DNA of 64,000 bases from an uncultured Spirochaetia bacterium (GTDB lineage: Bacteria > Spirochaetota > Spirochaetia > CAKZLE01): the NCBI GenBank assembly GCA_937125225.1, contig CAKZLE010000004.1, positions 62,001 through 126,000 on the forward strand, in the 5' to 3' direction. The position numbers and the translations under genes are program-made. Under the pieces are notes generated by a model. It saw only the letters and a list, made by a program, of their open reading frames with translations, was not told the DNA's origin and did no database searches. Below, one piece after another: positions 44,042 through 53,378 of the stretch; position 1 is the first letter of the stretch, and the number at the start of each line of letters is the position of its first letter.

Positions 44042-45859
44042 GTGGCAAATGTAAAAAATATGAAGATGACAGAACCAGTATACAGACTGAAAGGAAGTCT
44101 ACCGAAGATAGGTATCAGACCTACTATCGATGGACGAGGTGGGGTTAGAGAGACCTTAGAAGAGCAGACGATGAATATGGCAAAGAGTGCCGCAAAACTC
44201 ATCTCTGAGAATCTTACCCATCCATCAGGACACCCTGTCGAATGTGTTATCGCAGACAGTTGTATCGGTGGTGTGGCAGAGGCTGCAGCTTGTCAGGACA
44301 AGTTCGAGAGAGAACAGGTAGCCGTGACACTGACGGTGACTCCCTGTTGGTGTTATGGTTCAGAGACTATGGATCAGGATCCTAAGACCGTCAAAGCTGT
44401 CTGGGGTTTCAATGGTACTGAGAGACCTGGTGCGGTATATCTTGCAGCAGTCCTTGCCGCACATACACAGAAAGGTCTACCAGCTTTTGGTATCTATGGT
44501 AGAGATGTACAGGACTCAGGAGATACCACGATCACCGATGATGTGAAAACGAAGATCCTCAGATTTGCAAAATCAGGTCTTGCTGTAGCACAGATGAAAG
44601 GTAAGTCCTACCTATCCCTCGGCGGCTGTTCGATGGGTATCGCAGGTTCTATCGTAGATCAGGATTTCTTTCAGGAATATCTTGGCATGAGAACAGAGGT
44701 CATTGATATGAGTGAGATCGCTCGTAGAGTGGAAGAAGAGATCTATGACAAAGATGAGTTCGAACTGGCAAAAGAATGGGTCAAGCAGAACTGTGTAGAA
44801 CAGGAAGATACGGCCAATGAACCTTCAGCTAGAAGATCTGCAGAACAACGGGCTGCTGATTGGGATTATGTCATCAAGATGTTCATGATCGGTAGAGACC
44901 TGATGGTCGGTAACCCTAGACTCGCAGAGGCAGGATTCTATGAAGAGTCTCAAGGCCGAAATGCTATCGTAGGTGGATTTCAGGGACAACGATCTTGGAC
45001 TGATCACTGGCCAAATGGAGACTTCATGGAGACCTTCCTTAATACCTCCTTTGACTGGAATGGTATCAGAGAGGCCTTTGTCTTCGCCACAGAGAATGAT
45101 TCTTTGAATGGTGTTGCGATGTTATTCGGTCACCTTCTTACCAATAGATCTCAGATATTCTCAGATGTAAGGACTTACTGGAGTCCTGATGCGATCGAAC
45201 GAGTGACTTCATGGAAACCTGAAGGACTTGCGGAGAATGGATTCATCCACCTGATCAATTCAGGGTCTACTACCTTGGATGCTGCCGGTGAGATGAAAGA
45301 CGCTGCTGGAAAACCTGTGATGAAACCCTTCTGGGATATCACAACAGAAGATGTCGAGAAGACCTTGGATGCGACTGAGTTCTGTGTCGGAGATGGTGGA
45401 TACTTCAAAGGTGGTGGTTACTCATCTGACTTCTTGAGTAAGGGTGGTATGCCTGTGACCATGACCCGAGTGAATATGGTGAAGGGATTAGGCCCGGTGA
45501 TCCAGATCGCGGAAGGCTGGACGGTCGATATCCCTGAAGAGGTTCATGAAGTTCTCGATGCAAGAACCAATCCTACCTGGCCGACTACCTGGTTCGTGCC
45601 AAGAGTTGATGGTAAAGAGGGTCCTTTCAAAGACGTCTATGAAGTGATGGCGAACTGGGGTGCCAATCATGGTGCTATCAGTTATGGCCATATTGGAGCA
45701 GATCTGATAACTCTCTGTTCGATGCTAAGAATCCCTGTCTGCATGCATAATGTGGATAAGGACGATGTCTTTAGACCAAGTTACTGGAATGCTTTCGGAA
45801 TGAATAAAGAAGGTTCAGACTTCAGAGCATGTGATGCTCTAGGACCTCTATATAAATAA
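44042..45859 (+). CDS. fucI: L-fucose isomerase
   Basis: 605 aa from GTG 44042, with AGGAGG (44030-44035) 6 bp before it; an upstream in-frame ATG at 44021 precedes the ribosome-binding site. Length and motifs fit Fuc[21 protein letters not shown] near the N-terminus, [55 protein letters not shown] with metal-binding Glu and Asp, and [17 protein letters not shown]. It converts L-fucose to L-fuculose (and D-arabinose to D-ribulose) with a divalent metal. Controlled by the adjacent operators. No fuculose-phosphate aldolase (fucA) is in the window. Confidence 0.93.
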   Translation: MANVKNMKMTEPVYRLKGSLPKIGIRPTIDGRGGVRETLEEQTMNMAKSAAKLISENLTHPSGHPVECVIADSCIGGVAEAAACQDKFEREQVAVTLTVTPCWCYGSETMDQDPKTVKAVWGFNGTERPGAVYLAAVLAAHTQKGLPAFGIYGRDVQDSGDTTITDDVKTKILRFAKSGLAVAQMKGKSYLSLGGCSMGIAGSIVDQDFFQEYLGMRTEVIDMSEIARRVEEEIYDKDEFELAKEWVKQNCVEQEDTANEPSARRSAEQRAADWDYVIKMFMIGRDLMVGNPRLAEAGFYEESQGRNAIVGGFQGQRSWTDHWPNGDFMETFLNTSFDWNGIREAFVFATENDSLNGVAMLFGHLLTNRSQIFSDVRTYWSPDAIERVTSWKPEGLAENGFIHLINSGSTTLDAAGEMKDAAGKPVMKPFWDITTEDVEKTLDATEFCVGDGGYFKGGGYSSDFLSKGGMPVTMTRVNMVKGLGPVIQIAEGWTVDIPEEVHEVLDARTNPTWPTTWFVPRVDGKEGPFKDVYEVMANWGANHGAISYGHIGADLITLCSMLRIPVCMHNVDKDDVFRPSYWNAFGMNKEGSDFRACDALGPLYK

Positions 45860-45886
45860 TCCATTTTCAAAACTCCTCTCTTCTTT

Positions 45887-45915
45887 CAGACCCGGTTTTT
45901 TGCCGGGTCTGTTTT
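45887..45915 (+). terminator. Rho-independent terminator after fucI
   Basis: CAGACCCGG and CCGGGTCTG form a perfect 9-bp stem around a T-rich loop, followed by TTTTGATT. It separates fucI from the YesN-type regulator. Confidence 0.82.
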
Positions 45916-46045
45916 GATTATATTACAGAGAGCTCCAATAAGATGTTTCCCCAGTCCAAAGGCTGTGCTAGTATAGTCTTGACCCTGTTTCTATATATAT
46001 TGATAAAAATAGAGTATCATCATAGATACTGTTAGAGGATAGATT

Positions 46046-47641
46046 GTGTATAAACTATTGTTCGTTGATGATGAATCGATCATACGGGAGGGAATCTCGT
46101 CTGTCATATCGTGGGATGAACTCGGGTTCGAGTTGGTAGCAAAACTTGAGAACGGGTTACAGGCTATCGAATATATCAGAAAGAATCCGGTAGACATCGT
46201 GATCTCCGATATCAAGATGCCCAAAGTCGATGGTCTACAGCTCTCGAAGAAGATCTCTGAGGAATTTCCCGAGATCATGGTCATGCTCCTTTCGGGGTAT
46301 GATGACTTCGAATATGCTCAGGAGGCCTTGAAATACCAGATCAGTGAATTTCTTCTGAAGCCGATCACTGCTGATGAACTCTCGAAGGTCCTGACCTCCA
46401 TGAGGGAGCGTCTTGACGAACAACATGATGAAAAAGAAAACCAGAAGGAGCTTCAGAAGAAACTTGATGAGAGTTTCCCTCTCCTGAGAGAACGGTTTCT
46501 CTACCGTCTGATCTCTGGTAGGATCCCCAAAGAGGCTATCGCTGAAAGAAAGGACTATTTTCAATGGATGGACCTAGAGGGGCTGTATCTTGTCATGATC
46601 ATCGATATTCCTGAGACCAATGATGATCTCGATCATATAGCACTGATGCAGTTTATCGGTAATCAGTTGCGGGAGAGTGATGAGATCCTGATAAACCGCG
46701 ATGATAACTTCGTCCTGCTTCTCCAGGAATTCGTAGACTTGAGTGATCAGGCTTCCGTGGATGAGGAGAGTGCATCTCTCAAGAAGAGGAGCTATGAACT
46801 CGGCAAGAAGATATTCTCCTATCTGCACAAGAGATCCGATGATCAGGGTGCCATCGGTTGTGGGGAGGTCGTCAACTCTATCGATCATCTAGTCATATCC
46901 TACCGAGGGGCACATAGTGCAGCAGAGTATGTGAAGGTCATAGGTAATGAGATGATCATGCAGGTCTCTGAGATAAGGAACAGACAGACTATATCTCCTG
47001 AGGACTTCTTCCTGCTTTCAGAACAGTTGGTAGCAGAATTGAAACGGGGAGCAAGAGAGGATGCTGAATCTGCTCTTGATGCCATCTTCACCTACTTTGA
47101 GAAACACTATCTCACCCTTCATGAAGCATCGTTATATCTTGTGCGGCTCCAATCAGTTCTTCAGGATTTTCTTCAAGAACTTGGATTAGTACATGGAGAT
47201 GAGATAGTACCCTTTCAGAGTGATTACTTCGTCTCGATAAACCAGGCTCGGGGATTCTTCACCAAGGTCGTTCGTGATATCGAGGATAGAATCCAAGATA
47301 GACGACTCGATAATACCAGAAGTCGTGTGGATAGGGCAAAGAGTATCATCTCACAGCGTTATGCGGAGAAGGGCTTCTCCCTGCAAGAGATCTGTGATGA
47401 GTTGTTCCTCTCTACGAGTCAATTCAGTCTGCTCTTCAAAGAGGGGACGGGGAAGACCTTCGTCGAGTATCTTACCACATATAGGATCGAACAGGCTCAA
47501 AGCTTGTTGAAGAGCTCCTCAATGAGAGCCTATGAGATCGCAGAGCTCGTGGGTTTCAGTGATCCGAGATACTTCTCGATCATATTCAAAAAACTGACAG
47601 AGAAGACTCCTCTTGAATACCGAAGGAGTCTGTCGGAGTGA
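46046..47641 (+). CDS. YesN-type response regulator (receiver + AraC)
   Basis: 531 aa, start GTG 46046. An N-terminal receiver (about 1-120) has DDE, the phosphoacceptor Asp in VDIVISDIKMPKVDG, and Lys in LLKPI. A middle region of about 280 residues follows. A C-terminal AraC-type double helix-turn-helix (about 430-530) reads FSLQEICDELFLSTSQFSLL, then YEIAELVGFSDPRYFSIIFK. YesN-like regulators activate sugar transporter genes. It overlaps the YesM-like kinase gene by four bases (GTGA) and probably drives the CUT2 importer downstream. Confidence 0.92.
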   Translation: MYKLLFVDDESIIREGISSVISWDELGFELVAKLENGLQAIEYIRKNPVDIVISDIKMPKVDGLQLSKKISEEFPEIMVMLLSGYDDFEYAQEALKYQISEFLLKPITADELSKVLTSMRERLDEQHDEKENQKELQKKLDESFPLLRERFLYRLISGRIPKEAIAERKDYFQWMDLEGLYLVMIIDIPETNDDLDHIALMQFIGNQLRESDEILINRDDNFVLLLQEFVDLSDQASVDEESASLKKRSYELGKKIFSYLHKRSDDQGAIGCGEVVNSIDHLVISYRGAHSAAEYVKVIGNEMIMQVSEIRNRQTISPEDFFLLSEQLVAELKRGAREDAESALDAIFTYFEKHYLTLHEASLYLVRLQSVLQDFLQELGLVHGDEIVPFQSDYFVSINQARGFFTKVVRDIEDRIQDRRLDNTRSRVDRAKSIISQRYAEKGFSLQEICDELFLSTSQFSLLFKEGTGKTFVEYLTTYRIEQAQSLLKSSSMRAYEIAELVGFSDPRYFSIIFKKLTEKTPLEYRRSLSE

Positions 47642-49419
47642 GAAATTCATTGCGATTCGGGACCCTTGGATCAAGAATATACTCATTCTTTATCCTCTTT
47701 ATCTTCGGGACTATCATCATCTTGCAGCTCGTTGCCTTTCAATTCACGATCAGTACCGTTCAAAATACGACCATCGAATCGAATAAGACCCTCTTAGGGC
47801 AACTCACTCGTCAGATTGAGTCCTACATAGAGGATATGGAACACCTTTCTCTTGCTGTCATCGAAGCTGAGGAGGTACAGACCTATCTAAGAGGAGAGGC
47901 TCCTGCTCCCTTGCCGGTCTATACGAAATTGATCCAGAAGCAGTTGGGGACCTATCTGAAGGCTCGCGAAGATATAAAGAATATCTACTTCTCAGATATG
48001 GTTGGTAATATTCTCTCGGCTGATGCATCAGTCGAGATCAATCAATATGCTGATGTGCTCAACAGTCAATGGTTCACCTCTGCAGTCGATAATCCCTCTG
48101 AGACTATCCTGTCCGGCTCCTATGTACAGAATCTCATTACTGAGGACTACTCATGGGTGACCTCAATCAGTAGAGGGATCGTATCGTTGGATACGGGAAC
48201 ACTCTTGGGGGTCCTTCTTGTAGACCTGAAGTTCGATGGGATCAAGGAACTTTGTCAGTCAATGGTCACGGGTAGAAAGGGGTATAACTTCATCATCGAT
48301 GATCAGGGAGTATATGTCTTCCATCCTACACAACAGTTAGTATACAGCGGCGTGAAGGATGAACCTCTCGATGAGATTCTGGAGTCTATCCATAGTGGTG
48401 AGGATAATACCTATAGTGATGGGGAGAAATATTATTTCATCAATGATTCAGAGACCACCGGCTGGCATATGGTGAGTGTCCTCTATGAGGATGATATTAT
48501 CACCGACTGGCAGTATGTTCAGATTTCCTTCGCTGCCATCGGTCTGATCCTATTCTTAGTCGTCGGTCTTGTGACGAATAGGATCACCCGATCTATCACA
48601 AGTCCTGTGAAGAAACTACAGAAGATCATGAAGAGTGTGGATGAGGGAGAGTTCCATCTAGTCGGAGAGATCCATGCGACTGATGAGATCAAAGAGCTTG
48701 CTCACGATTATGACATCATGGTAACTCGGATCAGAGAGTTGATGCATGAGAATGTAAAGGAACAGGAACTCAAACGAAAGAGTGATCTGAAGGCGTTACA
48801 GGCTCAGATCAATCCTCACTTTCTGTATAACACGCTAGATTCGATCATCTGGATGGCAGAGATGAAACAACATAGAGAGGTGGTTCTTATGACCTCAGCT
48901 CTGTCAAAACTCATGAGAATCAGCATCAGTAAAGGTCGGGAGATCATTCCGATCAAAGATGAGGTCGCGCATGTAGAATCCTATCTGACAATCGAAGAGA
49001 TGCGGTACAAAGGAAAGTATGATTCAGAGATCCTGATCGATCCTGAGTTGTATGAGGAGATGACCTTGAAGATCACCCTGCAACCACTGGTAGAGAATGC
49101 GATCTATCATGGGATCAAAGAGTCTGATCATAAGGGACTTATCCAGATCATTGGAACACGTGAGAAGGATACTATTGTGTTGAAAGTCATAGATAATGGA
49201 AATGGCATGACACCTGAAAAGGTGAAGATGCTCAATAGTCCCTATACAGTCTATGAGGATGACCAACCCTGGGTCAATCTGAGAGGGATGGGAGTCAGAA
49301 ATGTTCATGAGAGGATCCAACTCTATTTTGGTGAAGAGTATGGACTCCATTGTGAGAGTCTTTTAGGTGTCGGTACGACGATTACGGTGAGAATCCCGGT
49401 GAGAGGGGGCGTCAGATGA
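47638..49419 (+). CDS. YesM-type sensor histidine kinase
   Basis: 593 aa, start GTG. TM1 (about 13-33), an extracytoplasmic dCache-like sensor (about 40-285), TM2 (about 292-312), HAMP (about 315-370), then the His_kinase domain with the phosphoacceptor in NPHFLYNTLDSIIWM and an ATPase with TLQPLVENAIYHGIK, NGNGM and GMGVRNVHERI. The family activates a YesN-type regulator when a sugar is present. It is co-translated with the regulator before it and the sugar-binding protein after it. Confidence 0.92.
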   Translation: MRNSLRFGTLGSRIYSFFILFIFGTIIILQLVAFQFTISTVQNTTIESNKTLLGQLTRQIESYIEDMEHLSLAVIEAEEVQTYLRGEAPAPLPVYTKLIQKQLGTYLKAREDIKNIYFSDMVGNILSADASVEINQYADVLNSQWFTSAVDNPSETILSGSYVQNLITEDYSWVTSISRGIVSLDTGTLLGVLLVDLKFDGIKELCQSMVTGRKGYNFIIDDQGVYVFHPTQQLVYSGVKDEPLDEILESIHSGEDNTYSDGEKYYFINDSETTGWHMVSVLYEDDIITDWQYVQISFAAIGLILFLVVGLVTNRITRSITSPVKKLQKIMKSVDEGEFHLVGEIHATDEIKELAHDYDIMVTRIRELMHENVKEQELKRKSDLKALQAQINPHFLYNTLDSIIWMAEMKQHREVVLMTSALSKLMRISISKGREIIPIKDEVAHVESYLTIEEMRYKGKYDSEILIDPELYEEMTLKITLQPLVENAIYHGIKESDHKGLIQIIGTREKDTIVLKVIDNGNGMTPEKVKMLNSPYTVYEDDQPWVNLRGMGVRNVHERIQLYFGEEYGLHCESLLGVGTTITVRIPVRGGVR

Positions 49420-50405
49420 AGAACTGGTTCGTATTATTATTGAGTTTCATGGCAGCTTTGATTCTTTTCTTTGTCCTTACGATCTTCTATGAACAATCCA
49501 CCCCTCAGAAACTCGAACTTGATACTCCAATCCCGATCGTCCTGAAGTCCCGTATGGTAGAACCGATGGAATTCTGGGATGTGGTACATCGTGGTATCTA
49601 TGAAGCTGCAAAAGAATATGGGATCGATGTCAAGATCTCCGGTCCTCTCTATGAGAAGGAGATCGATCAACAGATAGAGATCGTAGAGGCTATATTGAAT
49701 GAGCATCCACCCCTACTAGTCCTGTCAGCGACTGACTATGTAAAACTCGTATCTACTGTCGAGAAGGCAGATAAGATGGGAATACCTGTGATAACCATCG
49801 ACTCAGGAGTCGATTCAGATATCCCGGTCTCATTCATCGCTACAGATAACATCGCTGCAGGAGAGAAGGCTGGTTTAGAGTTGCTGCGGCTTCTAGAGAA
49901 CAAAGAGAATCCAAAGATCGCAATCGTCAGTCATATCAAAGAGGCAGCCTCTGCTATCGATAGAGAGGCTGGAGTTCGAAAGGCTCTAGCTGGAGAGAAT
50001 ATCGTAGGTACTTGGTACTGTGATGTAGAAGAGGATCGTGCCTATGAGATCACCAAAGAACTCATTGATACTTATGATCTAGATGGGATCGTTGCACTTA
50101 ACGAAGTCTCCTCCCTCGGTGTCGCTCGAGCAGTGGATGAGTACCAGGTGAAGGATGCTCTTGTAGTTGTCGCCTTCGATAATGCGATCAGAGAGTTGGC
50201 ATTTCTGGAATCCGGTGTGATAAAAGCTACAGTGGTTCAGAGACCTTATAATATGGGATATATGACAGTGAAGATCGCAGTAGACTATTTGAAGGGAGAG
50301 GATGTTCCTGATTTCCTCGATACTCAATCGGTACTCATCACCCAAGAGAATATGTTCCAGAGGGAATATCAGGAGCTTCTCTACCCCTTCAGTAATGCTG
50401 AATGA
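49416..50405 (+). CDS. Membrane-anchored periplasmic sugar-binding protein
   Basis: 329 aa. The N-terminal helix (about 4-24) is followed by EQST rather than a cleavage site, so it probably stays anchored. The rest is a Peripla_BP_4-type domain (MEFWDVVHRGIYEAAKEYGI, VLSATDYVKLV, ITIDSGVDSDIPVSFIATDN). Its start overlaps the kinase stop by four bases. Such proteins present sugar to the kinase rather than to the importer, which has its own binding protein downstream. Together with YesN/YesM it forms a three-part sensing unit. Confidence 0.85.
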   Translation: MKNWFVLLLSFMAALILFFVLTIFYEQSTPQKLELDTPIPIVLKSRMVEPMEFWDVVHRGIYEAAKEYGIDVKISGPLYEKEIDQQIEIVEAILNEHPPLLVLSATDYVKLVSTVEKADKMGIPVITIDSGVDSDIPVSFIATDNIAAGEKAGLELLRLLENKENPKIAIVSHIKEAASAIDREAGVRKALAGENIVGTWYCDVEEDRAYEITKELIDTYDLDGIVALNEVSSLGVARAVDEYQVKDALVVVAFDNAIRELAFLESGVIKATVVQRPYNMGYMTVKIAVDYLKGEDVPDFLDTQSVLITQENMFQREYQELLYPFSNAE

Positions 50406-50568
50406 TTAAAAAAGTATACGAATTTCCTAGCTAATTCCTCTGATTTAGGAATAATTTAAACATTCTCCGTAAAATCCTCTATTTCGCGATCAAAAAAACG
50501 GGTTGATACTAATATTGTCGAAATTATGCAGGTGCAAAGGGTGTACCTGTCTTTCAGGGAGCGAAAGT

Positions 50569-52068
50569 TTGAGTAAACAAATTCTTTCAGTGAAACAAAT
50601 CGATAAACGATTCAAAGGTGTTCACGCATTAAAAGGTATAGATTTTGACCTGAATGAGGGCGAAGTCCATGCACTAGTAGGTGAGAACGGTGCCGGGAAA
50701 TCGACCCTAATGAAGATCTTGACTGGAATCTATGAGAAAGATTCTGGAGAAATGCACTATCTAGGTAAATTGTATCATCCACACGGCCCAAAACAGGCAC
50801 TGCAGATGGGCATTGGTATCATCCATCAGGAATTGAACATGATGGATCACCTTACTGTTGCACAGAATATCTTCATTGGTCGAGAATCGATGCATAAAAG
50901 CGGATTGTTTCTTGATGAAAAAGCCCAGAATCAGAGGGCTCAGGCATTATTTGATCGATTGAACATGAATATCGATCCATCTGAACTGTTGGGAAACCTC
51001 ACTGTAGGTATGCAACAGATGGTAGAGATCGCAAAAGCTGTATCACATGATCTTAAGGTGTTGATTCTTGATGAACCAACAGCTGCACTCACCAATACAG
51101 AGATCGATGAGTTATTCACGATCATGAGGAATCTTTCTAAACAGAAAGTAGCAATGATCTATATCTCACACCGAATGGATGAGATCCATAGAATCACCAA
51201 CCGGGTAACAGTCATGCGAGATGGTGAGTATATTGGAACAAGGGATACCGATAAGGTGACAAAAGAAGAGATCATACAAATGATGGTCGGTCGAGTCATC
51301 TATGAAGACCCAAAACAGAAGAGTAATGTAGAAGATGGAGCACAAGTCGTCTTGAAGGTCTCGAACCTTCATGCCGGTAAGATGGTCAAGGATGTCAGTT
51401 TCGAACTCAGACGTGGTGAGATCCTGGGATTCTCAGGTTTGATCGGGGCTGGTAGAACAGAGACAGTAAGAGCTCTCTTCGGAGCAGACAAGATAGAAAG
51501 TGGAACAATCGAGATCAATGGGAAACCTGCATTGATCAAGACTCCTAGGGATGCTGTCGAACATGGTATCGGATATCTTTCAGAAGATAGAAAGCGATAC
51601 GGATTATGTACCGGACTCAGTGTGATCGATAACTCGATCATGGCTACCTATGAATCTTATCAGAAGTATTCATTCATGCAACAGGGGAAGATGAGAAAGG
51701 TCGCACAGCAGTTCAGTGAAGCTATGAAGATAAAGACTCCATCCTTGGAACAACTTGTCGTCAATCTTTCTGGTGGTAACCAGCAGAAAGTAGTCATAGC
51801 AAAATGGTTGATCAAGAACAGTGATATCCTCATCTTCGATGAACCGACTCGAGGGATCGATGTCGGTGCTAAGAGTGAGATCTATCATCTGATGAATGAA
51901 CTGGCTAAAGAGGGCAAGTCGATCATCATGATCTCTTCAGAGATGCCTGAAGTATTAAGAATGAGTGATAGGGTCATCGTGATGTGCGAAGGCCGAATCA
52001 CTGGAGAACTCGATATCAGTGAAGCCAATCAAGAGAAGATCATGGCTTTCGCGACAATGAACAATTAG
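50569..52068 (+). CDS. CUT2 sugar ABC transporter ATP-binding protein
   Basis: 499 aa from TTG 50569, with GGGAG (50557-50561) 7 bp upstream; the longer in-frame start at 50503 adds residues unlike the family. Two fused ATPase domains: Walker A GENGAGKST, signature LTVGMQQMVEIAKA and Walker B ILDEPTAAL in the first; a degenerate Walker A (GLIGAGRTE), LSGGNQQKVVIAKW and FDEPTRGID in the second. This is the RbsA/XylG-like pattern. It energises uptake through the permease encoded 16 bp downstream. Confidence 0.93.
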   Translation: MSKQILSVKQIDKRFKGVHALKGIDFDLNEGEVHALVGENGAGKSTLMKILTGIYEKDSGEMHYLGKLYHPHGPKQALQMGIGIIHQELNMMDHLTVAQNIFIGRESMHKSGLFLDEKAQNQRAQALFDRLNMNIDPSELLGNLTVGMQQMVEIAKAVSHDLKVLILDEPTAALTNTEIDELFTIMRNLSKQKVAMIYISHRMDEIHRITNRVTVMRDGEYIGTRDTDKVTKEEIIQMMVGRVIYEDPKQKSNVEDGAQVVLKVSNLHAGKMVKDVSFELRRGEILGFSGLIGAGRTETVRALFGADKIESGTIEINGKPALIKTPRDAVEHGIGYLSEDRKRYGLCTGLSVIDNSIMATYESYQKYSFMQQGKMRKVAQQFSEAMKIKTPSLEQLVVNLSGGNQQKVVIAKWLIKNSDILIFDEPTRGIDVGAKSEIYHLMNELAKEGKSIIMISSEMPEVLRMSDRVIVMCEGRITGELDISEANQEKIMAFATMNN

Positions 52069-52084
52069 GTAGAGGTAAGAGAGA

Positions 52085-53323
52085 ATGGAAAAGAAAAAGA
52101 ACCTTATCGAGGATATTAAGAGTAAAGGACTTCAGAAGATTCTTGCACCTGCTGCATTGATCATCCTGTATGCTTTCTTTGCGATCTTCGGAAGAAACTT
52201 CCTGTCATATACGACTTTGGTGAATATTCTAGATTCATCATACTATATTGGTTTTATTGCGATCGGTGTAACCTTCGTCATTATCACAGGTGGTATCGAC
52301 CTATCCTGTGGAACAGTAATGATGTGTGCAGCGATCATCGGTGGTACGGCATATAAGACTTGGGGATGGCCAATGTGGATATCTCTTCTTCTTATAATCT
52401 TTGTTGGTTTCCTATTCGGATTATTCAATGGTATCATGGTCTCAAAACTGAAACTCCCTCCCTTCATCGCAACATTAGGAACGATGATGATCTCAAAGGG
52501 TGTTGGATCTATCGTATCAAACGTAAGATCAGCTACATTCCCAACGAGAACAGAGTCAGCAGGTTGGTTCAAAGGTATCTTCAAGTATATCACTCCGGAC
52601 AAGACTTCTATTCCTACTGGAGCTTTCGTACTGTTCGGTGTCGCATTCATCTGTTATCTGATCCTGACCAAGACGAAGATGGGACGTTATACCTTCGCAA
52701 TCGGATCTAACAAAGAGGCTGCAAGACTCTCCGGTATCAATGTAGAGAAATGGGAGATGATGGTCTATATCGTAGTCGGAATCCTTGCAGGTGTCGGTGG
52801 TATCGCATTCGCAGCTGTTTATACGACAGTTATGCCTGCTCAGGGAGCTGGATTCGAACTCTATGCAATTGCAGGAGCGGTAATCGGTGGTACATCACTT
52901 TCAGGTGGTATCGGTACTATCTCTGGAACCCTGATCGGTGTATTCATCATGAGTGTACTGAGAACTGGTCTTCCTTCAATGGACCTACAGTCTCATTACC
53001 AGACATTCTTCACTGGTGTTGTAGTAATCCTTGCGGTTTTACTCGATATCTATAAGACTAATCAGTCAACACAGGAGAGGGTCCTTGCCCCTTCAGAGAA
53101 ATATAAACAGTCAATGAACGAGAAGATCGAAGATCTTAAACAGGCATTAGCTTCTGCTTCAGATGATAAAGCTAGTGGAATCAAGGCAGAGATGGCAGCT
53201 CTCACAAAAGAGAGAAATCATACCTACTCACGAATGAGAGCTGAAGAAAAAGCAGAAGCAGCTCGAGTCAAGAAGGCAGAGAGACTTGCAGAGAAGGAAT
53301 TCAAGCAGAGTCTTTCTAGCTAA
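52085..53323 (+). CDS. CUT2 sugar ABC transporter permease with charged C-terminal tail
   Basis: 412 aa. The helical core (about 15-320) carries the BPD_transp_2 features GVTFVIITGGIDLSCGTVM and IAGAVIGGTSLSGGIGTISG. After the last helix about 85 residues of charged, lysine- and glutamate-rich coiled-coil-like sequence follow (EKIEDLKQALASASDDKASG onward); a typical RbsC ends near 325. The tail is probably cytoplasmic and may interact with the ATPase or be lineage-specific. Middle gene of the importer operon. Confidence 0.9.
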   Translation: MEKKKNLIEDIKSKGLQKILAPAALIILYAFFAIFGRNFLSYTTLVNILDSSYYIGFIAIGVTFVIITGGIDLSCGTVMMCAAIIGGTAYKTWGWPMWISLLLIIFVGFLFGLFNGIMVSKLKLPPFIATLGTMMISKGVGSIVSNVRSATFPTRTESAGWFKGIFKYITPDKTSIPTGAFVLFGVAFICYLILTKTKMGRYTFAIGSNKEAARLSGINVEKWEMMVYIVVGILAGVGGIAFAAVYTTVMPAQGAGFELYAIAGAVIGGTSLSGGIGTISGTLIGVFIMSVLRTGLPSMDLQSHYQTFFTGVVVILAVLLDIYKTNQSTQERVLAPSEKYKQSMNEKIEDLKQALASASDDKASGIKAEMAALTKERNHTYSRMRAEEKAEAARVKKAERLAEKEFKQSLSS

Positions 53324-53338
53324 TTATATTGTGAATAC

Positions 53339-53356
53339 CCGGTACGTATGTACCGG
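53339..53356 (+). other. Intercistronic hairpin before the binding-protein gene
   Basis: CCGGTAC-GTAT-GTACCGG forms a perfect 7-bp stem 22 bp before the binding-protein start. Similar hairpins in sugar operons stabilise the downstream message or set the ratio of binding protein to permease. No T tract follows, so it is not a standard terminator. Confidence 0.55.
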
Positions 53357-53378
53357 TGAAATAAAGAGGAGGAACTTA

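Noticed and set aside
53286-53378. Longer N-terminus for the importer binding protein
   Set aside because: The in-frame extension overlaps the permease gene and lacks a signal peptide; AGGAGG and the signal start at ATG 53379.
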